From Deltaproteobacteria bacterium (GTDB taxonomy: Bacteria; Desulfobacterota; Anaeroferrophillalia; Anaeroferrophillales; Anaeroferrophillaceae), in contig JAFDMG010000001.1 of the NCBI GenBank assembly GCA_019306045.1, positions 1 through 32,470 on the forward strand: 32,470 nucleotides of DNA, read 5' to 3'. The notes below the pieces were generated by a model that made no database searches, was not told where the DNA came from, and worked only from the letters and a program-made list of their open reading frames with translations. Of the stretch, positions 17,174-25,785 are shown piece after piece. The translations under genes and the position numbers were made by a program. The first letter of the stretch is position 1, and the number at the start of each line of letters is the position of its first letter.

Positions 17174-19396
17174 ATGTCACACATCAGGAAAATGTGGCAG
17201 CTGCTGGTGGATTTCCTGCGCGATTTCATCGGGGAAGCCGTCAGGGGCACCAAACAGCACTGGAAAGGCATTGCCATCTTTACCGCGGTGGCTTTTGTTT
17301 GTTTCATCATTTTAATCGCCCTGCTGCTCAAGGCCACCGCCAGCTACAAGTTCTGCGGCATGTGCCACAACATGGACATCTATATCCAGTCCTGGAAGGA
17401 ATCGACCCACAAGAACGTCAGTTGCCTCGAATGCCACTTCGAACCAGGGGTCTGGGGTGAATTGAAGGGCAAGTGGAAGGCCCAGACTCACGTGGTGATG
17501 AAAATCACCGGCACCGCCCCGCCCCGCCCGCACACTGAAATCAGCGATGCCAGCTGCCTGCGGGAAGGCTGCCATTCCCTCGACAAGCTCCGTGAAAGCT
17601 CCATCACCTATAAAGGGGTGGCTTTCAGCCACGGCACCCACCTGGACGAACTGCGCCGCGGCAAAAAACTGAAATGTGTCAGCTGCCACTCCCAAATTGT
17701 GCAGGGCAAGCACCTGACCGTTACTGAAACCACCTGTTTCACCTGCCATTTCTACCAGAAAGAAGAACACCCCGAAATGGCCGACTGCCAGCTGTGCCAT
17801 GTCAAGACCAAGGTGAAGCTGTTCATCGACGCCAACAAGAACCTGCCTTTCAAGCACCGGGAATACCTGGACCGCAAGGTTTCCTGCCGCCAGTGCCATT
17901 TTGACATCATTGCCGGCGACGGCCACCTGAAAGACAACATCTGCGTCCAGTGCCACGCCGAGCCGAAGATCCTGCGCAGCAAGTATGACAGCGAACACAT
18001 CCACATGAACCACGTCACCCTGCACAAGGTGGAGTGCTTCCGCTGTCACGCCGTCATTCAGCACTTTATTCCCCGGCCGGCCGACAGTCCGGTCCCCGGC
18101 AAGCAGATCCAGCGCACCGAACTGACCGGCTACCATTACGACACCAACTGCATCAAGTGCCACGCCTTGGATCAGCATGACAACAAGCGCCTGATGTTCA
18201 TGGGCAAGGGGGCATCCGACCTGCCCGATCTGCCCAGCCGCATGTACCTGGCCCATCTCGACTGCGCCAGCTGCCATGTCAAGCTTTCCGAAACCGACGG
18301 GGTTTTCCGGGGCATTAAGCGCGATGGCTTCGAGGAGATCATCAAGTCCTGCTCCGACTGTCACGGACCGGGATACGACGACATGGCCAAGCACTGGAAG
18401 AAACTGCTGACCAAGCAGATCGAGCTGACCAAAAGCGCTCTGCTGAATGCCCGCAACCAGCTGGCCGCCCACAAGAAATCGCCCAGCTACGAACAGGCCT
18501 CACTGCTGATCGAGCAGGCCGGCAAGAACCTGCGGTTTACCATCCACGGCAAGGGACTGCACAACATCGACTACGCCCTGAAGCTGCTGGCGGACAGCCG
18601 GGAAAAGGTGGAAAAATCCCTGGCGCTGATCACTCCCGGCTACCAGGCCAAAAAGATCACCTCACCTTCGGGCTGCACGACCCTCTGCCACAGTTGCGTC
18701 GAGTGCATCGAGACCAAGCCGGTGCCCTTTGGCAACGTGGAATTCCCCCACGACGTTCACGTCAGCGATGAGGGGCTGGCCTGCCTTGACTGCCACAGCC
18801 CCCGCAGTCGGCACGGGGAAACCTATCTGAAAAACTGCAACGAGTGCCACCATGGCAGCGGCGCCGGCGCCGTCCAGTGTGAAGACTGCCACGTGGCCAC
18901 CTACAACCTTTACCACGGCCAGAACGGCTGCGACGAAATCAGCTGTGACGTTCAGGGCAAGCCCAACCCGATGGTCAAGGAAGTCAAATGCGCCGAATGC
19001 CACGTCCAGGTCACCGAGGGCGACCAGGCCACCGTGGACGGCATCAAGCAGACCTGCGTCGACTGTCATGACGACAGCTATGCCGCCATGGTGGACGACT
19101 GGGAAAAGCAAGCCAAGGCCATGAACCTGGAGAAGCTGCGGGCAGACTTGGAGGAGATCCAGCAGATGGTACTGCTGGCGATCAGGAACGGCCAGTACAC
19201 CTACGATGCCCAGGACCTGATCAACAATGCCGACAAGAACCTGACCCAGCTGGAGAAGGGCAACCCCATCCACAACCTCAAGTTCTCCAGCGAACTGGTC
19301 AGCAAGGTGCAGTACCTGCTGAGCCTGGCCAGGGAAAAACTGCAGCGGCACTCGACGATCAAAACCCTCCAGGAAGGGGAGTACATCTCCAAGTAA
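17174..19396 (+). CDS. Membrane-anchored NapC/NirT-type giant multiheme cytochrome c
   Basis: A 740-residue protein with one N-terminal transmembrane helix (IAIFTAVAFVCFIILIALLL) and the rest predicted in the periplasm. The first hemes (YKFCGMCHNMDIYIQSW...CLECH) resemble the NapC/NirT/NrfH quinol dehydrogenases, so it likely takes electrons from menaquinol. I count 16 CXXCH motifs, plus one CX4CH (CLREGCH), one CX3CH (CTTLCH) and a CX4C without His (CDEISC). Two long helical stretches that follow a heme motif (about residues 393-488 and 628-727) look like copies of each other. AAGGAGG lies eight bases before the ATG at 17174 but only two before the one at 17168, so 17174 is chosen. It stands alone between a promoter and a terminator, divergent from the nuo operon. 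Its electron acceptor is unknown. Confidence 0.85.
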   Translation: MSHIRKMWQLLVDFLRDFIGEAVRGTKQHWKGIAIFTAVAFVCFIILIALLLKATASYKFCGMCHNMDIYIQSWKESTHKNVSCLECHFEPGVWGELKGKWKAQTHVVMKITGTAPPRPHTEISDASCLREGCHSLDKLRESSITYKGVAFSHGTHLDELRRGKKLKCVSCHSQIVQGKHLTVTETTCFTCHFYQKEEHPEMADCQLCHVKTKVKLFIDANKNLPFKHREYLDRKVSCRQCHFDIIAGDGHLKDNICVQCHAEPKILRSKYDSEHIHMNHVTLHKVECFRCHAVIQHFIPRPADSPVPGKQIQRTELTGYHYDTNCIKCHALDQHDNKRLMFMGKGASDLPDLPSRMYLAHLDCASCHVKLSETDGVFRGIKRDGFEEIIKSCSDCHGPGYDDMAKHWKKLLTKQIELTKSALLNARNQLAAHKKSPSYEQASLLIEQAGKNLRFTIHGKGLHNIDYALKLLADSREKVEKSLALITPGYQAKKITSPSGCTTLCHSCVECIETKPVPFGNVEFPHDVHVSDEGLACLDCHSPRSRHGETYLKNCNECHHGSGAGAVQCEDCHVATYNLYHGQNGCDEISCDVQGKPNPMVKEVKCAECHVQVTEGDQATVDGIKQTCVDCHDDSYAAMVDDWEKQAKAMNLEKLRADLEEIQQMVLLAIRNGQYTYDAQDLINNADKNLTQLEKGNPIHNLKFSSELVSKVQYLLSLAREKLQRHSTIKTLQEGEYISK

Positions 19397-19421
19397 AACC
19401 TGGAACTCATTTAACACCAAC

Positions 19422-19454
19422 AAAAAAGGACGGCCTGACAGCCGTCCTTTTTTT
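19422..19454 (+). terminator. Intrinsic terminator after the multiheme cytochrome, probably bidirectional
   Basis: A 10-bp perfect stem AAAGGACGGC/GCCGTCCTTT with a six-base loop is followed by further T residues. The run of A on the other side would serve as a T tract for minus-strand transcripts, though kup ends 240 bases away. The remaining bases to 19696 are GC-rich and show no gene. Confidence 0.9.
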
Positions 19455-19696
19455 GTCCCGATTTTCCCTGGCCCGGTCGGCAACCGCCAAAGGCCACCCG
19501 CCCCCGGATAGCAGAAAGCGGAAAAGCCAATCCTGCCTTTTTCCCGGCACCGCCAGGGCCGGCAGCCATCCAGGCCGCGCCGACCGGCACGCCGCTTTTT
19601 CCTCGCCGGCAGCGCCGCCGCCAAGCCGGAATTCGTTGTCCCGGCCGGGGCGACACCGGCCTTCTGCCGAGGTAATTTACCCGGCGGCCGGCAACC

Positions 19697-21616
19697 TCAG
19701 ATCTCCCAGGCCACCCCCAGTTCAACCACCTGGGTCGGCGGAATATCGAAAAAATCCACGGCATCGAAAGCGTTGCGGGACATGAAGGCAAACAACTTGA
19801 CCTGCCAGCGGGGCATGAGCGGCCGCTCGCCGATGGTGAGTTTTTCCCGGCCGAGAAAAAAGCTGACCTGCTCCAGGTCAATTTCCAGGCCCTGCTCCCG
19901 GGCCAGGGAAAAGATGTTGGGCATGCTCGGTTCTTCCATGTAGCCGTAGTTGGCCGTCAGCCGGTAAAAACCGCCGCCCAGCTTCTCCAGGACCACTTTC
20001 TGGCTGTTGGGCACCCGGGGCAGTTCACGGGTGGCCACATGGAGGAGCACGACGGTGGTGTGGATGATCCGGTTGTGCCTGATGTTGTGCTGCAGGGCCA
20101 TGGGGACCACGTCGGGGTTGCCGCTCAGAAAGACCGCCGCCCCGTTGATCCGGGTAGGCTGTTCCCGGGCCAGCAGCTCCTGCAGGGCAGCAAAATCCAT
20201 CGCCTGTGACTTGATCCGCGTCCCCAGCAGCTCCCGGCCCTTTTTCCAGGTAACCATAACCGTGAACACCAGTCCCCCGATCACCAGCGGAAACCAGGCG
20301 CCGTGCATGATCTTGCCGATATTGGCCAGGAAAAAAGCCAAGTCCATAAGCAGGAAAAAAAACACCAGGGGCAGCAGGTAGAGCCGCCGCCAGTGCCACT
20401 TTTCCCGGGCCACCACGTAAAAGAGGATGGTGGAGATCAGCATGGTCGAGGTCACCGCCACCCCGTAGGCGGCCGCCAGGTGGCTGGAAGAGCGAAAGCC
20501 AACCGCCAGCCCGATGGTACAGATCATCAACAGCCAGTTGATCAACGGCACGTAGATCTGGCCGATCTGGCTGGCAGAGGTGTGAATAATGCGCAGGCGG
20601 GGAAAGTAGCCCAGCTGCACCGCCTGGCGGGTGAGGGAAAAGGCCCCGGAAATCACCGCCTGGGAAGCGATGATGGTGGCGGCGGTGGCCAGGATGACGA
20701 TGGGAATCATCAGCCACGAAGGCACCAGGGCGTAGAACAGGTTGGCGGCCAGGGAAGGGTCCCGGAGCAGCAGGGCTCCCTGGCCGAAATAGTTCAGCAG
20801 CAGGGCCGGCAGCACCAGCACCAGCCAGACGATCCGGATCGGCAGGCGGCCGAAATGGCCCATGTCGGCATACAGGGCCTCGGCGCCGGTGGCCACCAGG
20901 AACACCGCCCCCAGAACCAGGAAGCCGTGGAGATGGTTGTGGCGGATAAAATCAAAGGCATACCAGGGGGAAACGGCCAGGAGAATGCGCGGCTGCCGGA
21001 CGATGCCCGCGACCCCGAGGACGGCAAGCACGACGAACCAGCAGCAGATCACCGGCCCGAAAACCGCCCCCACCTTGCCAGTGCCGTGGGGCTGGACCAT
21101 GAAAAGACTGGTGAGAATGACCACCGTCAGGGGAATGACATAGGGCTCGAAACGGGAAGTGATGACCTTGATGCCCTCAATGGCGCTCATCACCGAAATG
21201 GCCGGGGTGATCATGCCGTCCCCGTAAAGAAGGCAGGCCCCGAAGAGGCCAAGGGCCACCAACAGCCACTTCTGCTGCCGCTGCAACAGCTTGCGGGGAC
21301 GAATCAGCGAGGTCAGGGCGATAATCCCCCCCTCGCCATGGTTGTCGGCCCGGAGAATAAACGTCAGGTATTTCAGCGTCACGATCAGCACCAGGGTCCA
21401 AAAAATCAGGGAAAGGACGCCCATGATGTTGACCGGGGTCACCGGGATGCCGTAATCGCCGTGGAAACATTCCCGGATGGCATACAGGGGACTGGTGCCG
21501 ATGTCGCCGAACACGATCCCCAGGGCGGCAATGGAGAGGGAAAGCAGGCGGCGGCGCGGCTCCCGGGCGCCACTGTCCTTTTCCCGGCCGGTTTCAGGTT
21601 GCGGTTTGTCAGCCAT
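19697..21616 (-). CDS. kup: Kup-type potassium uptake transporter
   Basis: A 639-residue Kup/HAK/KUP family potassium symporter of the inner membrane. The start of the membrane part has the signature LSIAALGIVFGDIGTSPLYAIRECF, followed by NHGEGGIIALTSLI, the GDGMITPAISVMSAIEGIKV string and about twelve hydrophobic helices. A soluble C-terminal domain of about 200 residues follows (VFLSGNPDVVPMALQHNIRHN...), as in full-length family members. The ATG is preceded by a weak GGGGG ribosome site. The gene lies 250 bases downstream of the ushA-like gene on the same strand, but a terminator separates them, so kup should have its own promoter. Confidence 0.95.
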   Translation of the reverse strand: MADKPQPETGREKDSGAREPRRRLLSLSIAALGIVFGDIGTSPLYAIRECFHGDYGIPVTPVNIMGVLSLIFWTLVLIVTLKYLTFILRADNHGEGGIIALTSLIRPRKLLQRQQKWLLVALGLFGACLLYGDGMITPAISVMSAIEGIKVITSRFEPYVIPLTVVILTSLFMVQPHGTGKVGAVFGPVICCWFVVLAVLGVAGIVRQPRILLAVSPWYAFDFIRHNHLHGFLVLGAVFLVATGAEALYADMGHFGRLPIRIVWLVLVLPALLLNYFGQGALLLRDPSLAANLFYALVPSWLMIPIVILATAATIIASQAVISGAFSLTRQAVQLGYFPRLRIIHTSASQIGQIYVPLINWLLMICTIGLAVGFRSSSHLAAAYGVAVTSTMLISTILFYVVAREKWHWRRLYLLPLVFFFLLMDLAFFLANIGKIMHGAWFPLVIGGLVFTVMVTWKKGRELLGTRIKSQAMDFAALQELLAREQPTRINGAAVFLSGNPDVVPMALQHNIRHNRIIHTTVVLLHVATRELPRVPNSQKVVLEKLGGGFYRLTANYGYMEEPSMPNIFSLAREQGLEIDLEQVSFFLGREKLTIGERPLMPRWQVKLFAFMSRNAFDAVDFFDIPPTQVVELGVAWEI

Positions 21617-21639
21617 AACTGCCCCCGTTACTCGATACA

Positions 21640-21663
21640 GAAAAACCCGGCCCTGCGGGCCGG
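21640..21663 (-). terminator. Terminator-like hairpin in the kup leader
   Basis: On the minus strand, a 7-bp GC stem CCGGCCC/GGGCCGG with a three-base loop is followed by GTTTTTC, only 24 bases ahead of the kup start codon. Its position inside the leader suggests transcription attenuation or a riboregulator. I could not recognise a known riboswitch, including the c-di-AMP (ydaO) type. Confidence 0.5.
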
Positions 21664-21790
21664 CGGCAAGGATCCGATCTTAATACAGGCAGCAGTTTTA
21701 TGCCAGCAGGAAATCGCCCCTTGCCGTTTACGGGACGGCGCCCCCCGATCAACATGGCATGGGCAAGCGGCAAAAATCCCCGCGGCCAAT

Positions 21791-21811
21791 AAAAAAAGGA
21801 GCCTTGGCTCC
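21791..21811 (-). terminator. Intrinsic terminator after the ushA-like gene
   Basis: On the minus strand, stem GGAGC/GCTCC with loop CAAG is followed by seven T residues, about 55 bases after the stop codon. Confidence 0.75.
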
Positions 21812-21866
21812 CCTCCCCTGCTGCTGACCGGCTGGCAGCCAGCCACGAATCATGCCCTTGACAAGC

Positions 21867-23306
21867 CTATTTTTTCTTCTCCCCAAGCGAGCAGGTTTTG
21901 TGAAAATATTTCTGGAAATTGAACTCCGGGCTTTTTTCTTCGATATGACACTGCAGGCAGACGGCCGGCTCCTTTTTCTTGACAATTTTACTGGGATCCC
22001 CTTTCAAGGCCACGTGCAGGGAACCGGGACCATGACAGGATTCGCACTGGACATTGGCATAAAAACCGATGTTGTGCAGGTCGCTGAAACCACCTTTCCG
22101 GCCATAACCGAGGGAATGGCAGCCGATGCACTCCTTGTCGAACTCCTGCCCCCGGAGGATGAGAGCATGATACGCCCGTGCATGGGCGCTGTTCTGCCAG
22201 AGGGTGTACCGTTGGGGATGGCACTTCCGGCAAGTCTGCACGCCGACGTATTTCTTATCGCCGGTGGCCGCCAGTTTCTTGGTCGGAATCGTCATGTTGG
22301 TGGTCGCCTTGACCGCCTGTAGCCGCTTGATTTTCTCCAGCACGGCGGTCACCTTGGGGGCGATAACCGGATGATCCGGCATCGAAAGCTTCAATTTGAC
22401 AAAACGGTTGTAATAGTAGAGGCCGTCAACGATCTTGCCCTCGTACCGCTCCGTGGCCGACAGCTGCTTCTCCTTGTCATCATCGAGGAACTTGACTTCC
22501 AGGTAGCCGATGCACTTGCCGCCCCGGTCGAGGTGGGTGATATAGGTATTTTTGGCCACCAGGGGAATGGAGATCTGGTTTTTCTTGCTGCTGCCAATGA
22601 TCAGGTTGATTGGCAAGCCCCGATGGCCCATCTTGCGGCACTTCAGCCCGGTCATGTTGGTCAGCAGGATGATGTACTGAGCCCCCTTGCTTCGTAATTC
22701 AGCGGTAATCTTGCCCGCCTCTTCAAAAGGATCTTTCACCTTCAGCTTGTGGCCACCGGGAATCTTGGCCAGCTTCAGCCGCTTGTCAATCAGCCCGAAA
22801 ATCCCCACCTTGACGCCGTCAATGGTGTACAACAGGTAAGGCTTGAAAAGCCGCTGGCCATGGCTGTCGCACAGGTTGGCCGAGATGAAGGGAAATTTGG
22901 CTTTCTTCTCTTCCCGCTTGAGAAAATCAATCCCCAGGGAGAGATCATAAGCGCCGATATTGAAAGCGTCACAGCCCATGAAATTGTAGGAGGAGATAAT
23001 CAGGTCGGCAACCAATTGGGCCTCGACCTTCTGTTTCGGTTTGATGCCTTCCCGACGGAAAAGCAGATTGCCGGCGTTGACAATCAGCGGCCGGGGGACC
23101 TCTTTCTTAACCTTTTCCAGGAAAGTTGCGCGCTTGGCCAGACCGCCACGCGGATTCTTGTGTCAGCCGCAGGGGACAATGGAGCCCCGTTCGTCCGCCG
23201 AATAGACAATGTGCAGACTTTTCCCCTGGAGGGCCGCCAGGCTGCCGCCGGGGCAACAGCAGAGCAGCAAGAACAGACTCAGCAACAAACAACCACTCTT
23301 CTTCAT
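21867..23306 (-). CDS. UshA-like tetraheme selenoprotein
   Basis: The track starts at 23015, but the same frame runs back to an ATG at 23306 if the TGA at 23165-23163 is read as selenocysteine. The 479-residue product begins with a signal peptide (MKKSGCLLLSLFLLLCC...SLA). A UshA/5'-nucleotidase-like domain follows, starting LHIVYSADERGSIVPCG-U-HKNPRGGLAKRATFL. Cysteine homologues of this family have PCGC at that place, so Sec48 pairs with C46 in a CxU motif. The usual metal ligands look lost: NDxHG is ADERG and GNHEF is GAYDL, so phosphatase activity is doubtful. The C-terminal part carries four heme sites (CRKCH, CIGCH, CESCH, CLQCH) in a cytochrome c554-like arrangement. I recall database families named UshA-like (seleno)protein, so the type has precedent; its function is unknown. 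Confidence 0.87.
23129..23165 (-). promoter_or_regulatory. Sec UGA codon and SECIS hairpin of the ushA-like gene
   Basis: After the UGA (23165-23163) the RNA forms CGCG-UGGC / GCCA-(AG bulge)-CGCG around the loop GGUCUG. The first loop G is base 22 from the UGA, as in Escherichia coli fdhF, and the loop contains the same GGUCU. The same position and loop type occur in the fdhA gene of this window. Confidence 0.9.
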
Positions 23307-23410
23307 CAGTTTTCCATCCTCAAAAACAAAACCGGCCGGCAACGGAAAAGAAAAAAAGACAAAACCGGCAACTGTCCGCCGCCAGGCGGTAATTCCCTAC
23401 TGTTTAAGTA

Positions 23411-23440
23411 ATGATAGCATATTTAAGCTTTGTAGTGCAA
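23411..23440 (-). promoter_or_regulatory. Candidate promoter of the ushA-like gene
   Basis: TTGCAC (23440-23435), an 18-base spacer and TATCAT (23416-23411) on the minus strand, about 105 bases before the ATG. Confidence 0.45.
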
Positions 23441-23458
23441 GCTAATAACCTATCCCGC

Positions 23459-23487
23459 TTGACTTCAAAAATGAGATAAGGTAATCG
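23459..23487 (+). promoter_or_regulatory. Candidate promoter of hemL
   Basis: TTGACT and, after 17 bases, a weak TAATCG -10 box. Just downstream a nine-base direct repeat GGCAAGCAA occurs twice with an 11-base period (23491-23510), which may be an operator. hemL starts at 23553. Confidence 0.35.
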
Positions 23488-23552
23488 GTAGGCAAGCAAG
23501 CGGCAAGCAAAACCACGACCACCACTCAGCCAGCATGCGAGAGGAGATCCAG

Positions 23553-24836
23553 ATGAATTCAACTACCTCGGAAAAACTTTTTTCCCGTGCCCAGGCAGTC
23601 ATTCCCGGCGGCGTCAACAGCCCCGTCCGGGCTTTCCGGGCCGTTGGCCTGCCTCCCCGCTTCATCGTCCGGGGCCGCGGCTGCAACGTATTTGACGCCG
23701 ACGGCAACCTGTACATCGACTACGTCGGCTCCTGGGGGCCGATGATCCTCGGCCACGCCCATCCCGAGGTGGTTTACGCGCTCAAGGAACAGGCGGCCCG
23801 GGGGGCCAGTTTCGGGGCGCCGACCCCCCTGGAAATTGAGCTGGCGGAGATGATCTGCGCCGCCCTGCCGGCGATGGAGATGGTCCGGATGGTCAATTCC
23901 GGCACCGAGGCCACCATGAGCGCCATCCGCCTGGCCCGGGGAGCCACCGGCCGGCGAAAAATCATCAAGTTTGCCGGCTGCTACCACGGCCACGTGGACG
24001 CCCTGCTGGTCAAGGCCGGTTCCGGGGCCACCACCCTCGGGGTGCCCGACAGCGCCGGGGTGCCGGCGGAATTCACCGGTCTGACCCTGTCGGCCACCTA
24101 CAACGACCTGGAATCGGTGGACGAACTGCTGCGCCGGGAGGCCGGCGAAATTGCCGCCATCATCGTCGAACCGGTGGCCGGCAACATGGGCACCATCCCG
24201 CCGGCGCCGGGCTTCCTGGAAGGCCTGCGTGCCCGTTGCGACAAGCACGGCATCCTGCTCATTTTCGACGAAGTAATGACCGGCTTCCGGGTGGCCTACG
24301 GCGGCGCCCAGGTCCGCTACGGCATCACCCCGGATCTTACCTGCCTGGGCAAGATCATCGGCGGCGGCCTGCCGGTCGGGGCTTTCGGCGGCCGCCGGGA
24401 AATCATGGAACTACTGGCCCCCCTGGGGGCCGTCTACCAGGCCGGCACCCTCTCCGGCAACCCCCTGGCCATGGCCGCCGGCCGGGCAACGTTGAGAATT
24501 TTACGGGATGAAAATCCCTACCCCCGGCTGGAGGAGAAAACCGCCTACCTGGCCGGCGAAACCGACCAGCTGCTGAACCGCTACGGCATTCCCCATTACT
24601 GCACCCGGGTGGGTTCCATGTTCTGCACCTATTTCACCGACCGGCCGGTACGCAATTATCAGGATGCCCAACAGGCCGACACCGAGTTTTTCGCCCGTTA
24701 TTTTGCCGCCATGCTGTCCCGGGGAATCTACCTGGCACCCTCCCAGTTCGAAGCGGGATTTGTCTCCGCCGCCCACGGCGACGACGCCCTGGAAGACACC
24801 CTGACCGCCCTGGAACAAACATTAAAAAATCTCTAA
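23553..24836 (+). CDS. hemL: Glutamate-1-semialdehyde 2,1-aminomutase (HemL)
   Basis: A 427-residue PLP enzyme that converts glutamate-1-semialdehyde to 5-aminolevulinate, the C5-pathway entry to heme and other tetrapyrroles. Family motifs are [13 protein letters not shown] at the N-terminus, [16 protein letters not shown], the [20 protein letters not shown] string, [15 protein letters not shown], and the PLP-binding Lys in [18 protein letters not shown]. The ATG at 23553 lies eight bases after GGAG; the track start six codons earlier overlaps that ribosome site. It is full length. The gene is divergent from the ushA-like gene and 154 bases ahead of the F0 genes. A heme supply gene fits a neighbourhood with about 29-31 c-type heme sites. 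Confidence 0.97.
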   Translation: MNSTTSEKLFSRAQAVIPGGVNSPVRAFRAVGLPPRFIVRGRGCNVFDADGNLYIDYVGSWGPMILGHAHPEVVYALKEQAARGASFGAPTPLEIELAEMICAALPAMEMVRMVNSGTEATMSAIRLARGATGRRKIIKFAGCYHGHVDALLVKAGSGATTLGVPDSAGVPAEFTGLTLSATYNDLESVDELLRREAGEIAAIIVEPVAGNMGTIPPAPGFLEGLRARCDKHGILLIFDEVMTGFRVAYGGAQVRYGITPDLTCLGKIIGGGLPVGAFGGRREIMELLAPLGAVYQAGTLSGNPLAMAAGRATLRILRDENPYPRLEEKTAYLAGETDQLLNRYGIPHYCTRVGSMFCTYFTDRPVRNYQDAQQADTEFFARYFAAMLSRGIYLAPSQFEAGFVSAAHGDDALEDTLTALEQTLKNL

Positions 24837-24854
24837 TTTAAGGCCAGTTTCACC

Positions 24855-24883
24855 TTGACTTGGAGTGCCCCTTATGGTATGGG
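24855..24883 (+). promoter_or_regulatory. Candidate promoter of the F0 gene cluster
   Basis: TTGACT, a 17-base spacer and TATGGG, a weak -10 match, in the 154-base gap between hemL and atpZ. No clear terminator after hemL is visible, so read-through from hemL is also possible. Confidence 0.33.
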
Positions 24884-24990
24884 AGGCTTGCTTTTCAATC
24901 ATGACTGCTCTTTCACAAAACTGAAAATCACAGTAAACGGCAGCAGGAAAAAAGCAAGCCGTTTAACCTCTTTGCCAGGTCTGGGTTCCC

Positions 24991-25242
24991 GTGCCGTCAA
25001 CGAAGCCTCCCAGGTTCAAAAAAGTTTTCGATCAGATCAGCCGCTACGGCACCGTGGGCCTCGAGCTAGGGCTTTCGGTCGGCATCGGCGTCGTCCTGGG
25101 TTACTATTTGGACAAGTGGCTGGATACCAGTCCCTGGCTGACCCTGTTCATGATGTTGTGCGGGGTGGCCTCCGGGTTCAAACGCCTTTACAGCGCCATG
25201 AAGCAGATCGAAAAGGAAGAAAAACAACGGGACAGTCAATAG
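24991..25242 (+). CDS. atpZ: AtpZ/AtpQ-type F0-associated membrane protein
   Basis: An 83-residue protein with two predicted membrane helices. The string GLELGLSVGIGVVLGYYLDKWLDTSPWLTLFMMLCGVASGFKRLY is typical of the small AtpZ/AtpQ proteins (also called putative F0F1-ATPase subunit, DUF3464-type) found ahead of atpI. They are thought to help with assembly or with cation supply to the synthase. It starts with GTG; the ribosome site is weak. The gene is followed ten bases later by atpI and then atpB and atpE, which supports the call. Confidence 0.8.
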   Translation: MPSTKPPRFKKVFDQISRYGTVGLELGLSVGIGVVLGYYLDKWLDTSPWLTLFMMLCGVASGFKRLYSAMKQIEKEEKQRDSQ

Positions 25243-25252
25243 CAGGTGAACG

Positions 25253-25708
25253 ATGGCCAAGGAAAACAGCAGCCGTCCGCACGGCAAGCAGGATCTGGAA
25301 TTACGGCGACTCAAAAGAATCGAAATGCTGATCGGGGCCATCCTGCTGGTCCTGGTGGCGGCCGCTTTCCTGATGAAAAAGCCTTTTTTTCGCCCGTTCG
25401 ACGTCCTTGCCGGGGGCGTGGTTGCCTATCTCTACTTCCATTTTCTGGCCAAGACCATGTACGGTGCTTTTTATGCCCCCGAGGACGACCGGGAAGAGAT
25501 CAACATCTCCCCGCACCTGCTGTTCAAGATTATTATCCTGACCTTGGTGTCGGTGGTGGTCACCCTGTTGCTCCTGGTGCCCATGGGCCGGGAAGTCGGC
25601 CTCTGTCGGCCGGTTGGCTACCTGGTAGGGTTTTCCGCCATGTTCATGGCCATCCTGGGTGACGGGGTTTTCACCGGCCTGTTCGGCACTTTGAAGCCAA
25701 AGGAATAA
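25253..25708 (+). CDS. atpI: ATP synthase subunit I (AtpI)
   Basis: A 151-residue protein with four hydrophobic helices (LIGAILLVLVAAAFLM, PFDVLAGGVVAYLYFHFLA, LLFKIIILTLVSVVVTLLLLV, VGYLVGFSAMFMAILGDGVFTGL). This layout and the position directly before atpB fit AtpI, the assembly factor for the c-ring. Sequence conservation in this family is low, so the call rests mainly on context. The ATG follows AGGTGAA. Confidence 0.82.
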   Translation: MAKENSSRPHGKQDLELRRLKRIEMLIGAILLVLVAAAFLMKKPFFRPFDVLAGGVVAYLYFHFLAKTMYGAFYAPEDDREEINISPHLLFKIIILTLVSVVVTLLLLVPMGREVGLCRPVGYLVGFSAMFMAILGDGVFTGLFGTLKPKE

Positions 25709-25722
25709 GCAACTTTCACCAA

Positions 25723-25749
25723 CCGGCGGCCGGCGCCTTTTGCCGCCGG
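25723..25749 (+). promoter_or_regulatory. Hairpin between atpI and atpB
   Basis: A perfect 8-bp stem CCGGCGGC/GCCGCCGG with an 11-base loop and no T tract after it. It may protect or divide the transcript so that atpB and atpE are made in larger amounts than atpI. Confidence 0.45.
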
Positions 25750-25785
25750 ACCCGCAAGTCGAAACAACCTTTTAAGGAGTTTTCC

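Noticed and set aside
24855-25331. 158-codon ORF overlapping atpZ in another frame
   Set aside because: Arg/Ser-rich shadow of atpZ and atpI; no start signal of its own.
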